DNA of 64,000 nt from Shewanella canadensis. Lineage in GTDB: Bacteria > Pseudomonadota > Gammaproteobacteria > Enterobacterales > Shewanellaceae. The stretch lies in contig NZ_RXNU01000001.1 in the NCBI RefSeq assembly GCF_003966225.1, forward strand, positions 310,001 through 374,000. Reading direction: 5' to 3'. Below the pieces are notes generated by a model. That model was not told where the DNA came from and did not search any database. It was given only the letters and a program-made list of their open reading frames with translations. Every line of letters begins with the position of its first letter. Position 1 is the first letter of the stretch. This document shows, in pieces, positions 7,946 through 16,116 of this stretch. The position numbers and the translations under genes are program-made.

Positions 7946-9010
7946 ATGTCAGTTTTTTCTCCTGCTACACCCTTTGCCAATTATATCTACCGTCATTTTC
8001 GGGCCATTCATGCCTTGAAATTGGGGTTAGCCCTACTTATTGCCGTCATTATCAATGCTTTCTGGGCTCAGCCTCACTTCGTTTGGAGCATGGTGACCAT
8101 AGTGATCATTATGATGAGTTTGCCTCAGGTGGGTGGCGCGATCGAAAAATCGATGCAAAGGGCGGTGGGGACATGTATTGGCTCTGCTTATGGTGTCATG
8201 CTGGTGGTCAGTTTTCAGCATTACTGGTTACTGATGGGCTTGTTGATCCTTGGGGTCAGCTTGACCTGTTTTATCTCTGCCGGGCGATACAGCTATGCCT
8301 ATCTGGTCGCGGGATTTACCATGATTATCGTGATCGGCGATGCACATCACGATACCTCTGAGGCGCTCTGGCGCACGGCCAATATTCTGCTGGGCTGTTT
8401 TATTGCCGTGTTTGTTTCCCTGTTTGTGTTTCCGATAAAGGCTAAACAGGATTGGCGCAGCCAGTTAGCTCATTCGACAAACATATTAGCGGTCATATTG
8501 GATAAGCACTTTACCGCCTCAATGAAGGAGCCTTTCGATGCCAGGCCCGAGCTAGAGTCTGCAATGAAGGCGGTATTGACCCAGAAGAAGCTCTTCTTCT
8601 CTCTGGAGTGGGAGAGTAAGACACTTAAACAATATAAGTCAGTATTAACTCACCTGGTGAATAAGCAGATCCGGGTGATCACCCTGTTGGAGTTGCTGCT
8701 TCAGACTCGTTGGACCGATGAAGATAGTGCCTCCTATGCAAAGGTTAACCAAATCGCATTGATACTTCAGAGCAGCCTGTTGGAGCTCTCTGAGTTTCTC
8801 ATTGGCCGACGTGATACGCTACCTGAGTTACCCCAGCAGATGGCTCTCAACCTTCATCAGCAGCTATTGGCATCGCTGGACAGGGATGAACAACAGGAGT
8901 TTGCGCTGACGGGATACAGCTGGCTTATCTATCAGCTAGCTAAAACCATCGAGTCTATCTATGCAGAGGTTGACGTTATCAGTCAGGCCTATCAAAGAAA
9001 GGGACGATAA
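7946..9010 (+). CDS. FUSC-family membrane protein
   Basis: A 354-residue protein with five to six N-terminal membrane segments (about residues 20-165, including LKLGLALLIAVIINAFW and the family-like VGTCIGSAYGVML) and a soluble C-terminal half rich in helices. This matches the fusaric acid resistance / aromatic acid exporter (AaeB) group, though it is about half the size of AaeB. It probably exports or controls aromatic carboxylic acids; the substrate is not shown by context. It is a single gene with no membrane fusion partner next to it. Confidence 0.8.
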   Translation: MSVFSPATPFANYIYRHFRAIHALKLGLALLIAVIINAFWAQPHFVWSMVTIVIIMMSLPQVGGAIEKSMQRAVGTCIGSAYGVMLVVSFQHYWLLMGLLILGVSLTCFISAGRYSYAYLVAGFTMIIVIGDAHHDTSEALWRTANILLGCFIAVFVSLFVFPIKAKQDWRSQLAHSTNILAVILDKHFTASMKEPFDARPELESAMKAVLTQKKLFFSLEWESKTLKQYKSVLTHLVNKQIRVITLLELLLQTRWTDEDSASYAKVNQIALILQSSLLELSEFLIGRRDTLPELPQQMALNLHQQLLASLDRDEQQEFALTGYSWLIYQLAKTIESIYAEVDVISQAYQRKGR

Positions 9011-9267
9011 TTTTTCTGAAATTGAGAGTTTCTCCTGTCTTCAGATGAGTTGGCTTAATTCATACTATATATTGACTAATAAACACTCTTTTTTTGCTGG
9101 TTTTATTTGCATCATTAAGCCTAACAATTCTATCTGCTTTCCTCATGTGAACTAAACTCTAGTAGAGGGATCCGAAAGCGTAAGCGATCGGATTCTTGTG
9201 GTGAGTTTAAATTGTTTAACTCAGGACGATGTTGAACTCATAGTTTAACTAACAGAAGGAGATTGTT

Positions 9268-9729
9268 ATGAAATCATTTTTCCCATCTATTTTTCACCGA
9301 GACGATCCCAGATCGGCTATGGATAATATCTTCAATGATTTTTCCAGGGAGTGGTTATCGAGCTGGCCTAATTCGAGGCTGGACAAACACCATGTTATTC
9401 CTGCCATCGACGTGAAGGAGTACGGCGAATACTTTGAGATTAAGGCTGAGCTGCCTGATATGAATGAGAAAGATATTGATGTCGATATCCAGGGCACCTA
9501 TCTGAGTATCCGTGGCGAGAAAAAATATGAGCAGGAGAGCGATGAGAAAGGCTATCACTTGAGAGAGCGCTCATTTGGCACATTTCACCGACAGATCCCG
9601 CTCGGTTTCAATGTGGATGTCGAGCTGGTCACTGCTAAATACGCAAAAGGTGTGTTATCCATCCATGTGCCTAAGCCAGTTGAGATGCAGCATGATGTGA
9701 AAAAGATAAAAGTGAATTTTGAAGAGTAG
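9268..9729 (+). CDS. Small heat-shock protein (Hsp20 family)
   Basis: A 153-residue alpha-crystallin-type chaperone. The conserved domain covers about residues 45-145, with PAIDVKEYGEYFEIKAELPD at the front and the A-x-x-x-G-V-L motif (AKYAKGVLSIHVPKP) at the end, followed by a short tail. Such proteins hold unfolding polypeptides for refolding by DnaK/ClpB. A strong AGAAGGAG ribosome site lies 7 bases before the ATG. I could not find a clear sigma-32 promoter in the 250 bases upstream. A strong terminator follows at 9822-9844. Confidence 0.93.
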   Translation: MKSFFPSIFHRDDPRSAMDNIFNDFSREWLSSWPNSRLDKHHVIPAIDVKEYGEYFEIKAELPDMNEKDIDVDIQGTYLSIRGEKKYEQESDEKGYHLRERSFGTFHRQIPLGFNVDVELVTAKYAKGVLSIHVPKPVEMQHDVKKIKVNFEE

Positions 9730-9821
9730 AGCTCGTTATTCACCTGTGGGTCAGGCCATATCAGAGATTAATGATGTAAAAGCCCGGCTCGATGAAAGGT
9801 TGTGACATTATGAGCCAATAT

Positions 9822-9844
9822 GGCGCCAGAGTGGCGCCTTTTTT
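9822..9844 (+). terminator. Rho-independent terminator after hsp20
   Basis: Stem GGCGCCA/TGGCGCC with a GAG loop is followed by six T residues. It ends the hsp20 transcript and borders the hairpin array that follows. Confidence 0.85.
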
Positions 9845-9851
9845 GTATATG

Positions 9852-10128
9852 GCCGAAAAATGTTCCATACATTTTAGGCATTCTCTCCATCCGTGGAGGT
9901 CAGATGTACTTATCTCTGATTGCAGGGTGCCAGATGTTCCCGACATCTGGCACATTTCCACCTTCCATGGCGGTCAGAGCGATGGAAGGGAGTTTTTCCC
10001 ATCAAAGTGTACATGGCCGAAAAGTGTTCCTTACACTTTCGCCATTCTCTCCATCTGCGCCATAGGGCTGTGATATTCCTGATATCACTCAGGCATTTCC
10101 CACGTCCATGTGGGCCAGACGGGAAATG
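9852..10128 (-). repeat. Array of hairpins with GGA loops on the minus strand
   Basis: At least four hairpins have different stems around a five-base loop. Read on the minus strand the loops are CAGGA (10070-10088), AAGGA (10021-10039), CGGGA (9927-9953, perfect 11-bp stem) and ATGGA (9857-9875). Between them lie further elements: ATGGAC in the CCCAC/GTGGG loop (10099-10114), an 8-bp stem at 9961-9989, and CGGA in CTCCA/TGGAG (9885-9898). The segment AATGSC-hairpin-TTCGGCCAT occurs twice. No coding frame fits. Stem sequences differ while pairing is kept, which argues for selected structure. It is either a structured RNA or a mobile intergenic repeat family. Confidence 0.6.
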
Positions 10129-10217
10129 TCTTTGAAGTGTAGGGAGCGCTCAACCCATGGGGGAGCAGTATAAGAGACTCATATCGAGCCAGCCACACAA
10201 ATCGTGTGACTATTTTA

Positions 10218-10268
10218 AACTCTGATATCAATTCTGGTTTAAGCTTTGGTTTTAATTCGGGTTTCAAG
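10218..10268. repeat. Dispersed 12-bp-period repeat, copy A
   Basis: Units AATTCTGGTTTA, AGCTTTGGTTTT and AATTCGGGTTTC follow one another. The whole stretch, starting AACTCTGAT, is matched by 15261-15312. On the minus strand it would read as alternating KPEL-like residues, but no start or ribosome site supports a gene. The surrounding gap 10136-10481 holds no other gene; a CACAC/GTGTG stem lies at 10194-10208. Confidence 0.5.
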
Positions 10269-10481
10269 ACATAACTGTCAATAAAGAGGTATTTAAAATC
10301 AGCCAGATAGGCTATTTTTAATATGAAGATCACAGAAATAAGATTCCCGGAGCTTATCAATTGTTATGGGGGTTGTGTACCGATAAACTAAGGCAAAATT
10401 ATAAAGTGACATTTAAGATGCTTGTTTTGTCCTTTGTTTTGCCCCTTTTTTGCACACGATTGAGAGCAGGAGCCTGCCAGC

Positions 10482-11693
10482 ATGTTAAATATTGATGATC
10501 CCGCCGAGACCGAGAAGACGCCTGCAATATGGCGATTGGGTTTTCGTCCCTTCTTTCTCGGTGGTGCCTCCATTGCGATGCTCTATATTCCCTTATGGCT
10601 GGTGACCTGGTTCCTGCCGCAATATAGCCTGTTTCAGAGTGAGTTTTGGGTGAAGGTCGTGCCATTATGGTGGCATCCCCACGAGATGCTGTTCGGCTTC
10701 GCATTAGCTATCGTGTGTGGCTTCCTGCTGACCTCGGTACAGACCTGGACCAATCAACCCGGCATGAAGGGCTGGCCGCTGGCCGTCACCTTCGGTTGCT
10801 GGTTGTCTGCCCGCCTGTTACTGCTCGCCCCCTTCGAGATCCCCTTGTGGCTGCCGGCGTTGTTTGATTCTCTGTTCCTCGGATTCACCGCTATTAAGCT
10901 GTGGCGCTGCATCTATAAAGTTAAGCAGTGGCACAATATCGGCTTTCCTATCATGCTGGCGGTTGCGTTAGGGATTAACCTTCTCAGCTATTACGCACTC
11001 AGCGAGCGTAATTTCACCTTAAGTAATCATATCTGGCAGGCCATGCTATGGTGGTTAGGCCTGCTAATTACCATAGTCGGCGGACGTGTGATCCCCTTCT
11101 TTACTGCGATTAAGATTAAACAGACTAAGCCAACGCCAATAGCTGTCATTGAACGTTCTCTTATTGCTTTGATGGCGCTGTTGGTGGTGCAGGCGATTAC
11201 TAAGATGATGCCTTCGGCGCTTGAGCAGGTATTATTAATTGCCGCTGGAGCACTTCACCTGGCTCGTTGGTTACGCTGGTTTCCCCATAAGACCCTGAAA
11301 GAGCCCATGTTGTGGTCTCTGCACTCGGCCTATATATTCTTGCCGATAACTCTGTTTGCGCTGGCCTGGAACGTAAACGACCTCAATGCCTATCGTCACC
11401 TGTTGCATCTGTTTGCCATAGGCACGCTTGCCGGGATCTGCCTCTCTATGATCTCCCGCGTGTCGTTGGGGCATACCAGCCGTAATATCTATGAGGGACC
11501 TAAGATGGCAATAGCCTTTATCTGTCTGCCAATTGCGGCAATATTCAGGGCTGTGATACCGCTGTTTTTGCCTGAGCAGTCTCAGCTGTGGTTATGGTTG
11601 GCAGGGTCTTTCTGGTCGGTGGCTTTCGGAATGTTCGTCTGGAATTATGCGGCAATTCTATGTAGTCCCAGAGCCGATGGACGCCCGGGCTGA
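10482..11693 (+). CDS. nnrS: NnrS family heme-copper membrane protein
   Basis: A 403-residue protein with about 12 membrane helices. The opening WRLGFRPFFLGGASIAML, the WWHPHEMLFGFALAIVCGFL segment with conserved His residues, and WTNQPGMKGWPL are diagnostic of NnrS. NnrS proteins are linked to protection from nitric oxide and to nitrogen-oxide respiration. The nrfA gene follows 71 bases downstream on the same strand, which fits a role beside nitrite reduction. A half-site-like AAGATGCTT lies near 10418 and could be part of an NsrR operator, but I see no convincing second half. Confidence 0.9.
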   Translation: MLNIDDPAETEKTPAIWRLGFRPFFLGGASIAMLYIPLWLVTWFLPQYSLFQSEFWVKVVPLWWHPHEMLFGFALAIVCGFLLTSVQTWTNQPGMKGWPLAVTFGCWLSARLLLLAPFEIPLWLPALFDSLFLGFTAIKLWRCIYKVKQWHNIGFPIMLAVALGINLLSYYALSERNFTLSNHIWQAMLWWLGLLITIVGGRVIPFFTAIKIKQTKPTPIAVIERSLIALMALLVVQAITKMMPSALEQVLLIAAGALHLARWLRWFPHKTLKEPMLWSLHSAYIFLPITLFALAWNVNDLNAYRHLLHLFAIGTLAGICLSMISRVSLGHTSRNIYEGPKMAIAFICLPIAAIFRAVIPLFLPEQSQLWLWLAGSFWSVAFGMFVWNYAAILCSPRADGRPG

Positions 11694-11715
11694 TGCTCAT
11701 TAACGGGCTTTTTTT
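11683..11715 (+). terminator. Possible terminator at the nnrS stop
   Basis: GCCCG (11683-11687) pairs with CGGGC (11704-11708) and is followed by seven T residues. The stem is only 5 bp with a 16-base loop and overlaps the stop codon, so it may attenuate rather than block transcription into nrfA. Confidence 0.45.
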
Positions 11716-11764
11716 CAGTTGATACTGGCTGACAATTTATCTGTTTTACAACGTTGGATTTTAA

Positions 11765-13159
11765 ATGATCTCTATACAAAAAAATAAAACTAAGGCGCTA
11801 TCGGTTCTGAGTCTGTGCTTCTCTGTCTTTGCTGTTAGCATGCCTGCATCCGCAGGAGCTGTTGATGCTAAGCTCGATAATGCCATGCAAGAGAAGTTTC
11901 CTAATCAGTATAAGAGTTGGCTGGCCACATCGGAGCAGACGGAGCGACAAGATATGTTGGCGAGTTATCCCGCTGCCGTTATTCTGTGGGCGGGTTCCTC
12001 TTTTGCTAAAGAGTATCATAGCCCTCGAGGCCATCACTTTGCCGTCGCAGATGTTACTCATACCCTGCGTACCGGAGTGGCGGTGGCAGAAGGGAAGAAA
12101 GGCCTGTCAGCCAGCTGCTGGACCTGTAAATCACCGGATGTTCCCCGCTTAATCGGTGAGCTTGGTGTCGAAGGCTTTTCGGCGAATAATTTTACCGATT
12201 TAGGTACCGAAATTCAAAGTGTGGTTTACTGCACCGATTGTCATGTTAAAGGCTCTGCCAAGCTGGCATTGCCGCGACCACATGCGCAAGACGCCATGAC
12301 TAAGGCTCATATACCGTTCGATAAGCAGGATATCAACATGCAGGGGGCACAGGTCTGTGGTCAATGTCATGTGAGCTACTATTTTCAGCCCGAACGCAGT
12401 AACAAGGTCAATATTCCCTGGATCTTTGGCAACAATGCCGATGACATCGAGAAGTATTACGATACCAGACGTTTCTATGAGTGGATCCACCCTATCTCTA
12501 AGACGCCTATCCTCAAGGCGCGTCACCCTGAGTTTGAACATTGGAGTCGAAGTGAGCATGCCAAGCAGGGCGTAACTTGCATTACCTGTCATATGCCCGC
12601 TACCAGCGATGATAAGGGGAATCAATTTACCAGCCATAAAGTCAGTAAGGCGTTAGATCATTACCCTCAAGCTTGTCAGGGGTGCCACGGGGATAAGGCG
12701 GCATTAATGCAGACGCTGGAAACGGGTAAACATGAGATAGAAGCTAAGGCCAGAGAGGTAGAAGGATTATTGGTTAAGGCTCATTATGAGGCGCAGGCGG
12801 CCTGGGATGCCGGTGCTACCTGGCCTATCATCAATGATGCCCTGATGGCTATCCGTCATTCACAATGGCGTTGGGATTTTGCCATGGCATCCCATGGATT
12901 ATATGCCCATAACCCAAGTGAGGGGCGTGAGCTGTTGGACACCGCAATAGAGCAAGCCAAATATGCGCGCACGGCGCTGGCGGAGATCTTAAAGATGCTT
13001 GAGGTGAAAGAGGTTAATTATCCCGATATCAGCACCAAGGAGAGTGCCCAGAAGGCGGTTGGGATATCGCTCGATACCTTAACTGAACAGAAGAAAGCGT
13101 TTCTCAAGGAGGAGGTGGATAAGCACTGGTCTGAAGTGAGCCGTCACGGTTATGAGTAA
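11765..13159 (+). CDS. nrfA: Periplasmic cytochrome c nitrite reductase (ammonia-forming)
   Basis: A 464-residue pentaheme protein with a Sec signal peptide (about residues 1-30, ending PASAGA). Heme sites in order are CWTCK (118-122, the lysine-ligated active-site heme unique to NrfA), CTDCH (156-160), CGQCH (198-202), CITCH (272-276) and CQGCH (304-308). The catalytic Arg, Tyr and His are seen as Arg102, Tyr205 or 206 and His254 (KARHPEFEHW). It reduces nitrite, and also NO and hydroxylamine, to ammonium with six electrons. No nrfBCD or heme-lyase genes are adjacent, so electrons probably come from a CymA-like quinol dehydrogenase elsewhere, as in Shewanella. Confidence 0.97.
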   Translation: MISIQKNKTKALSVLSLCFSVFAVSMPASAGAVDAKLDNAMQEKFPNQYKSWLATSEQTERQDMLASYPAAVILWAGSSFAKEYHSPRGHHFAVADVTHTLRTGVAVAEGKKGLSASCWTCKSPDVPRLIGELGVEGFSANNFTDLGTEIQSVVYCTDCHVKGSAKLALPRPHAQDAMTKAHIPFDKQDINMQGAQVCGQCHVSYYFQPERSNKVNIPWIFGNNADDIEKYYDTRRFYEWIHPISKTPILKARHPEFEHWSRSEHAKQGVTCITCHMPATSDDKGNQFTSHKVSKALDHYPQACQGCHGDKAALMQTLETGKHEIEAKAREVEGLLVKAHYEAQAAWDAGATWPIINDALMAIRHSQWRWDFAMASHGLYAHNPSEGRELLDTAIEQAKYARTALAEILKMLEVKEVNYPDISTKESAQKAVGISLDTLTEQKKAFLKEEVDKHWSEVSRHGYE

Positions 13160-13192
13160 CATTTAACCTATAGTTCTTAGTAAGAACCTATA

Positions 13193-13220
13193 TGGCCGAA
13201 GCGGTATTTCGCTTCGGCCA
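13193..13220. terminator. Stem-loop between nrfA and the convergent MFS gene
   Basis: A perfect 11-bp stem (TGGCCGAAGCG with its complement) has a 6-base loop. The T-run is poor. The position after nrfA and before a convergent gene suggests a terminator. A smaller GTTCTTA/TAAGAAC hairpin precedes it at 13173-13187. Confidence 0.6.
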
Positions 13221-13351
13221 AGTATTTAAGAGTCGTTATCCGCAAACATATTAAATGACACAAACAGCTTCCCGGGGGACTCAGGGAAATGCTTGTGAAT
13301 CAATAGCACTCTCCTTTATCTGATCACTGCCTATCTCTGATTGATGCCCCA

Positions 13352-14521
13352 TCACTGGGACAGTGGCCACTGCTCGCCGTGTGCCTTCTGCATGCTTTTT
13401 ATCAACATGTAGATGCAGGTTGTGATGAGACAAGCTCCCAGATAGAAGATGATGCCATCGGGAGAATCAGACAGATTTGCCGCGAACAATGGCCCCACTA
13501 CCGAACCCACACTATAGCTGAGCAACATTATCTCTGTTGCAGATACAATCTTCTCCACCGGGAGTGCATCACAGGCCAATGTGATTGCTATCGGATATAA
13601 AGCAAAACTACAGGCGCCCAGAACAAGATAGCTGGTAGCAATAATCACAAAACTCTGCGCTTCCAGCACGCCAATTATACCTAATGTACCGAATAAGCAG
13701 AACTGTGCCATCAACAGGCTCTTGCTGATCCGGCTAGACAGATGGCTGACTAAAGGCTGAACCAGCATTCCGCCTAATATGATGACCGCCATCAGCATAC
13801 CTGTCTGATCTGTGCTCTGAACCTGGTTGTTGATATACACAGGCATCAGGCCATATATCGGGCCAAGCAGTAATCCTGAAACTAAGCAGCCCAGAATAGC
13901 GGGGCGACTGATGCCTTTCAGTTCACTGAGCTTCATCTTCTGGTGCTGCTCGCAGCTCGGCTGACCACGCTTTATCAACAGCGGCGGCAAGATCGCCAGC
14001 ATCAACAGGCAGATAACAGCGAGATATGGCGCGATACCACTGATACCAACAGGAGCGATAGCCAGCTGCCCTAAGGCGCTGCCACCGTAGAGTGATGTCA
14101 TATATAAGCCCAAACGCTTAGCTCTCTGCTTGCTGCTATCGGCCATCAGTAACCAGGATTCGATCACCACGAATATTCCGGCAACGGCAAATCCTGCAAC
14201 GAACCTTGCAATTAACCACACCACCGCATCAGGCATGAGCAGCATGGCGATAATCGTCAGGATCAGTGCGCTAAGAAAGAGGATCAGCGCGATTCTGTGC
14301 CCGGTTCTCGAAACCAGATTCTGGATGCTGGTCGCACCTATCAGTATGCCCAGATAGAAAATACTGGCCAGCCAGGGCACCAGAGACTCACTGAGCCCGA
14401 ATGATGGTAATGATAGTGGGATCAGACTCATTAAAAAACCAGAGGCAACAGCAAAAAATGACAGTCCTGATACCGGAACTAATGTGCTACTTTTTGACTG
14501 TTCAACGTTTGTAAAATCCAC
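13352..14521 (-). CDS. MFS transporter, YcaD-like
   Basis: A 389-residue protein with 12 predicted membrane helices in two bundles. The loop between helices 2 and 3 reads NLVSRTGHRIALI, and ARFVAGFAVAGIFVVIESWL resembles the YcaD group of major facilitators. Proton-coupled export of an unknown small molecule is likely. It is a monocistronic gene; its promoter lies in the T-rich gap to the right. Specificity cannot be told from the sequence. Confidence 0.85.
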   Translation of the reverse strand: MDFTNVEQSKSSTLVPVSGLSFFAVASGFLMSLIPLSLPSFGLSESLVPWLASIFYLGILIGATSIQNLVSRTGHRIALILFLSALILTIIAMLLMPDAVVWLIARFVAGFAVAGIFVVIESWLLMADSSKQRAKRLGLYMTSLYGGSALGQLAIAPVGISGIAPYLAVICLLMLAILPPLLIKRGQPSCEQHQKMKLSELKGISRPAILGCLVSGLLLGPIYGLMPVYINNQVQSTDQTGMLMAVIILGGMLVQPLVSHLSSRISKSLLMAQFCLFGTLGIIGVLEAQSFVIIATSYLVLGACSFALYPIAITLACDALPVEKIVSATEIMLLSYSVGSVVGPLFAANLSDSPDGIIFYLGACLITTCIYMLIKSMQKAHGEQWPLSQ

Positions 14522-14920
14522 TTTTAACTCCTTAATGTTTGTCTTTTTAAGTGTTTGGCTTGTATTTGTGTTCGAGCTTGGTTATATCGGTAGTAATTAA
14601 ATTTTGCGCGAATTTTATTCTGTTTTGTTAAGAAGTAAAGAGGTATTGATAACTGGCAGGTTAATTATTGTTTAACCTTGTCTTTGTTTTATTTATTGCG
14701 TTGTTTTTCATTGCTTTACTTTGTTCGGTTTACTTCTTGTTTTAGCTTTTATGTTTTTAAATGTCTCAATTTTAACGTGAAGGATTCGAGTCTTTCTATT
14801 TTTTGCTTGAGTCAGTCTTACATTTTAACTTGAATGTTTTTGGTTTTTTGCTCATGTTTGATTGATAAAATAGTGGTTTGAACCTGTCATTTTGTTCTGA
14901 GCGGCAAAACTTGATTTGTT

Positions 14921-14982
14921 GATGAGCGTCTCGACACGGTTTGGCGCAGCCGAATAGGAGCTAATTAGCCGAGGGGCTCATC
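14921..14982. repeat. 62-base branched inverted repeat
   Basis: GATGAGC (14921-14927) pairs with GCTCATC (14976-14982); a two-base internal loop is followed by CTCG/CGAG. Inside lie GGC-GCA-GCC and the palindrome GCTAATTAGC. The outline recalls a small cloverleaf, but it lacks the T-arm sequence and length of a tRNA. Confidence 0.45.
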
Positions 14983-15260
14983 GCTGGGGGAGGTGTTGGT
15001 TATCTCTGGGGTGTTTTTACTTTCAAATAATGATTCGGCAAATGAATGGACCTAATCTTGCCCTGTTTGCAGTCATAACATCGGGTGTTTAAGGCAATGG
15101 AGAGATGAGTATAAAGTAAGGCATGTCAAAATTGCGTCAAAATAGGAGGGGATAAATTTAAATTTTGTTTTTCTGTTGTGTAGTTAGAAGATCCTCGTTA
15201 AGAGCGTTTATCGGTTGAAGCTATTTGAGTAAGGTTATGGTTACGAGTTTAACAATTTGT

Positions 15261-15312
15261 AACTCTGATTTTAATTCTGGCTTGTAGCTCAGGTTTGTAA
15301 TTGGGTTTGAAA
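15261..15312. repeat. Dispersed 12-bp-period repeat, copy B
   Basis: Starts AACTCTGATTTTAATTCTGG and aligns with 10218-10268 over its whole length with roughly 80 percent identity by eye. It covers a possible TTG start at 15301 of the next gene, which argues for the ATG at 15355 instead. Confidence 0.5.
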
Positions 15313-15354
15313 GTGACCACAGAAAGTGATGATTGGGTGCGAGATGGTGGGGAA

Positions 15355-16113
15355 ATGGAAAAATTAACACGCTTGTCGGGGCTTGAGACTGGCGAAAGCA
15401 GGCCACTGGCTGAAAGCATCCTCAATAGCATAAAGCTTCCTATCGCCGAGCATGGCTTCGGTGGGTTCTGGTTTCAGGGAGTTGCTAATAGCGCCTATCA
15501 AGACTATATGCAGAACAGCCGAAAGAGTCTGCTGACACGAAGAGTACTTCGAAGTCGTGGTGGCGTACTTGCTTCATCACCAACAGTTCAGCTGCTACAC
15601 GAACAATACGTGACACGCGTCGCGCCTACAGATATTAACTTTGCCGAAGCCTTGCGGCTCGAGTCCCCCTATTGCTATGTTCTGTGCGAAAATGGTCTGC
15701 CGAATAAAGCTAAAAAACTCTTTAATCGTCATGGGGTGAATACCGTCCTGAGTTGGCCATTGAAACACTTTGCATCGGACGCCTGGAGTGGGCGATTTAC
15801 CCTGCTATCTAAGCATCCACAGGGTGAATTAAATTTGACCGGTTTAGAGGCCACACTTAAACAAGCTCAGATGAGTCTGTTTGAGCATTTTCATGATGAG
15901 ATAAACCCCTATCGGCAAAATAACCTATTTAACCAAACGGCAATCAAGGCACTGAGAATGGCGGCAACCGGGCTCCACAACCATGAGATCTCACAGGAGC
16001 TTCATATTACTGTTCGCGGTGTGGAATACCATCTCGAGTCCATGAGAAATAAGTTGTCGGCCACTAACAGGGCTAATTTGGTTCATATTGCACATCAACT
16101 GGAAATTATATAA
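15355..16113 (+). CDS. LuxR-family regulator with N-terminal sensor-like domain
   Basis: A 252-residue protein from the ATG at 15355, which has a GGTGGGG sequence just upstream. The C-terminal helix-turn-helix (about residues 198-250) reads LRMAATGLHNHEISQELHIT, then VRGVEYHLESMRNKL, a good LuxR/GerE module. The N-terminal part (to about 180) has the size of an autoinducer-binding domain, but I see no clear set of the invariant ligand-contact residues. No luxI is nearby. It lies 3 bases before the response regulator, so it is likely co-transcribed and part of the control of the porin-urdA genes. Confidence 0.8.
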   Translation: MEKLTRLSGLETGESRPLAESILNSIKLPIAEHGFGGFWFQGVANSAYQDYMQNSRKSLLTRRVLRSRGGVLASSPTVQLLHEQYVTRVAPTDINFAEALRLESPYCYVLCENGLPNKAKKLFNRHGVNTVLSWPLKHFASDAWSGRFTLLSKHPQGELNLTGLEATLKQAQMSLFEHFHDEINPYRQNNLFNQTAIKALRMAATGLHNHEISQELHITVRGVEYHLESMRNKLSATNRANLVHIAHQLEII

Positions 16114-16116
16114 CGC

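Larger units (their letters stand above)
14522..15354. other. Long T-rich gap upstream of the LuxR-type gene
   Basis: About 830 bases without a credible gene. The top strand of 14550-14880 is unusually rich in T (many TTTT and TGTTTT runs). A long inverted repeat lies at 14921-14982 and a dispersed repeat at 15261-15312. The promoters of the MFS gene and of the LuxR-type gene should be here. Confidence 0.6.

Noticed and set aside
9136..9267. Sigma-32 promoter for hsp20
   Set aside because: No CTTGAA-like -35 with a CCCCAT-like -10 at the right distance could be found.
9852..10128. CRISPR array
   Set aside because: Units are hairpins of differing sequence and spacing, not identical direct repeats with regular spacers; no cas genes are present.
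9792..10135. Short overlapping plus-strand frames in the hairpin array
   Set aside because: They are explained by the hairpins; repeated CSIHFRHSLH-like residues come from the repeated DNA, not from a protein family.
10399..10704. 101-codon minus-strand frame at the start of nnrS
   Set aside because: Runs antisense into the conserved NnrS start; low-complexity Arg/Ser content.
11700..11764. FNR box upstream of nrfA
   Set aside because: A TTGAT half-site occurs at 11718-11722, but the partner half ATCAA is missing at the needed spacing.
12200..12637. 145-codon minus-strand frame within nrfA
   Set aside because: Overlaps heme-motif coding sequence; the His/Ile-rich composition is a by-product of the other strand.
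14921..14982. tRNA gene
   Set aside because: A 7-bp closing stem exists, but the length (62) is too short and no T-arm or anticodon arm pattern can be drawn.
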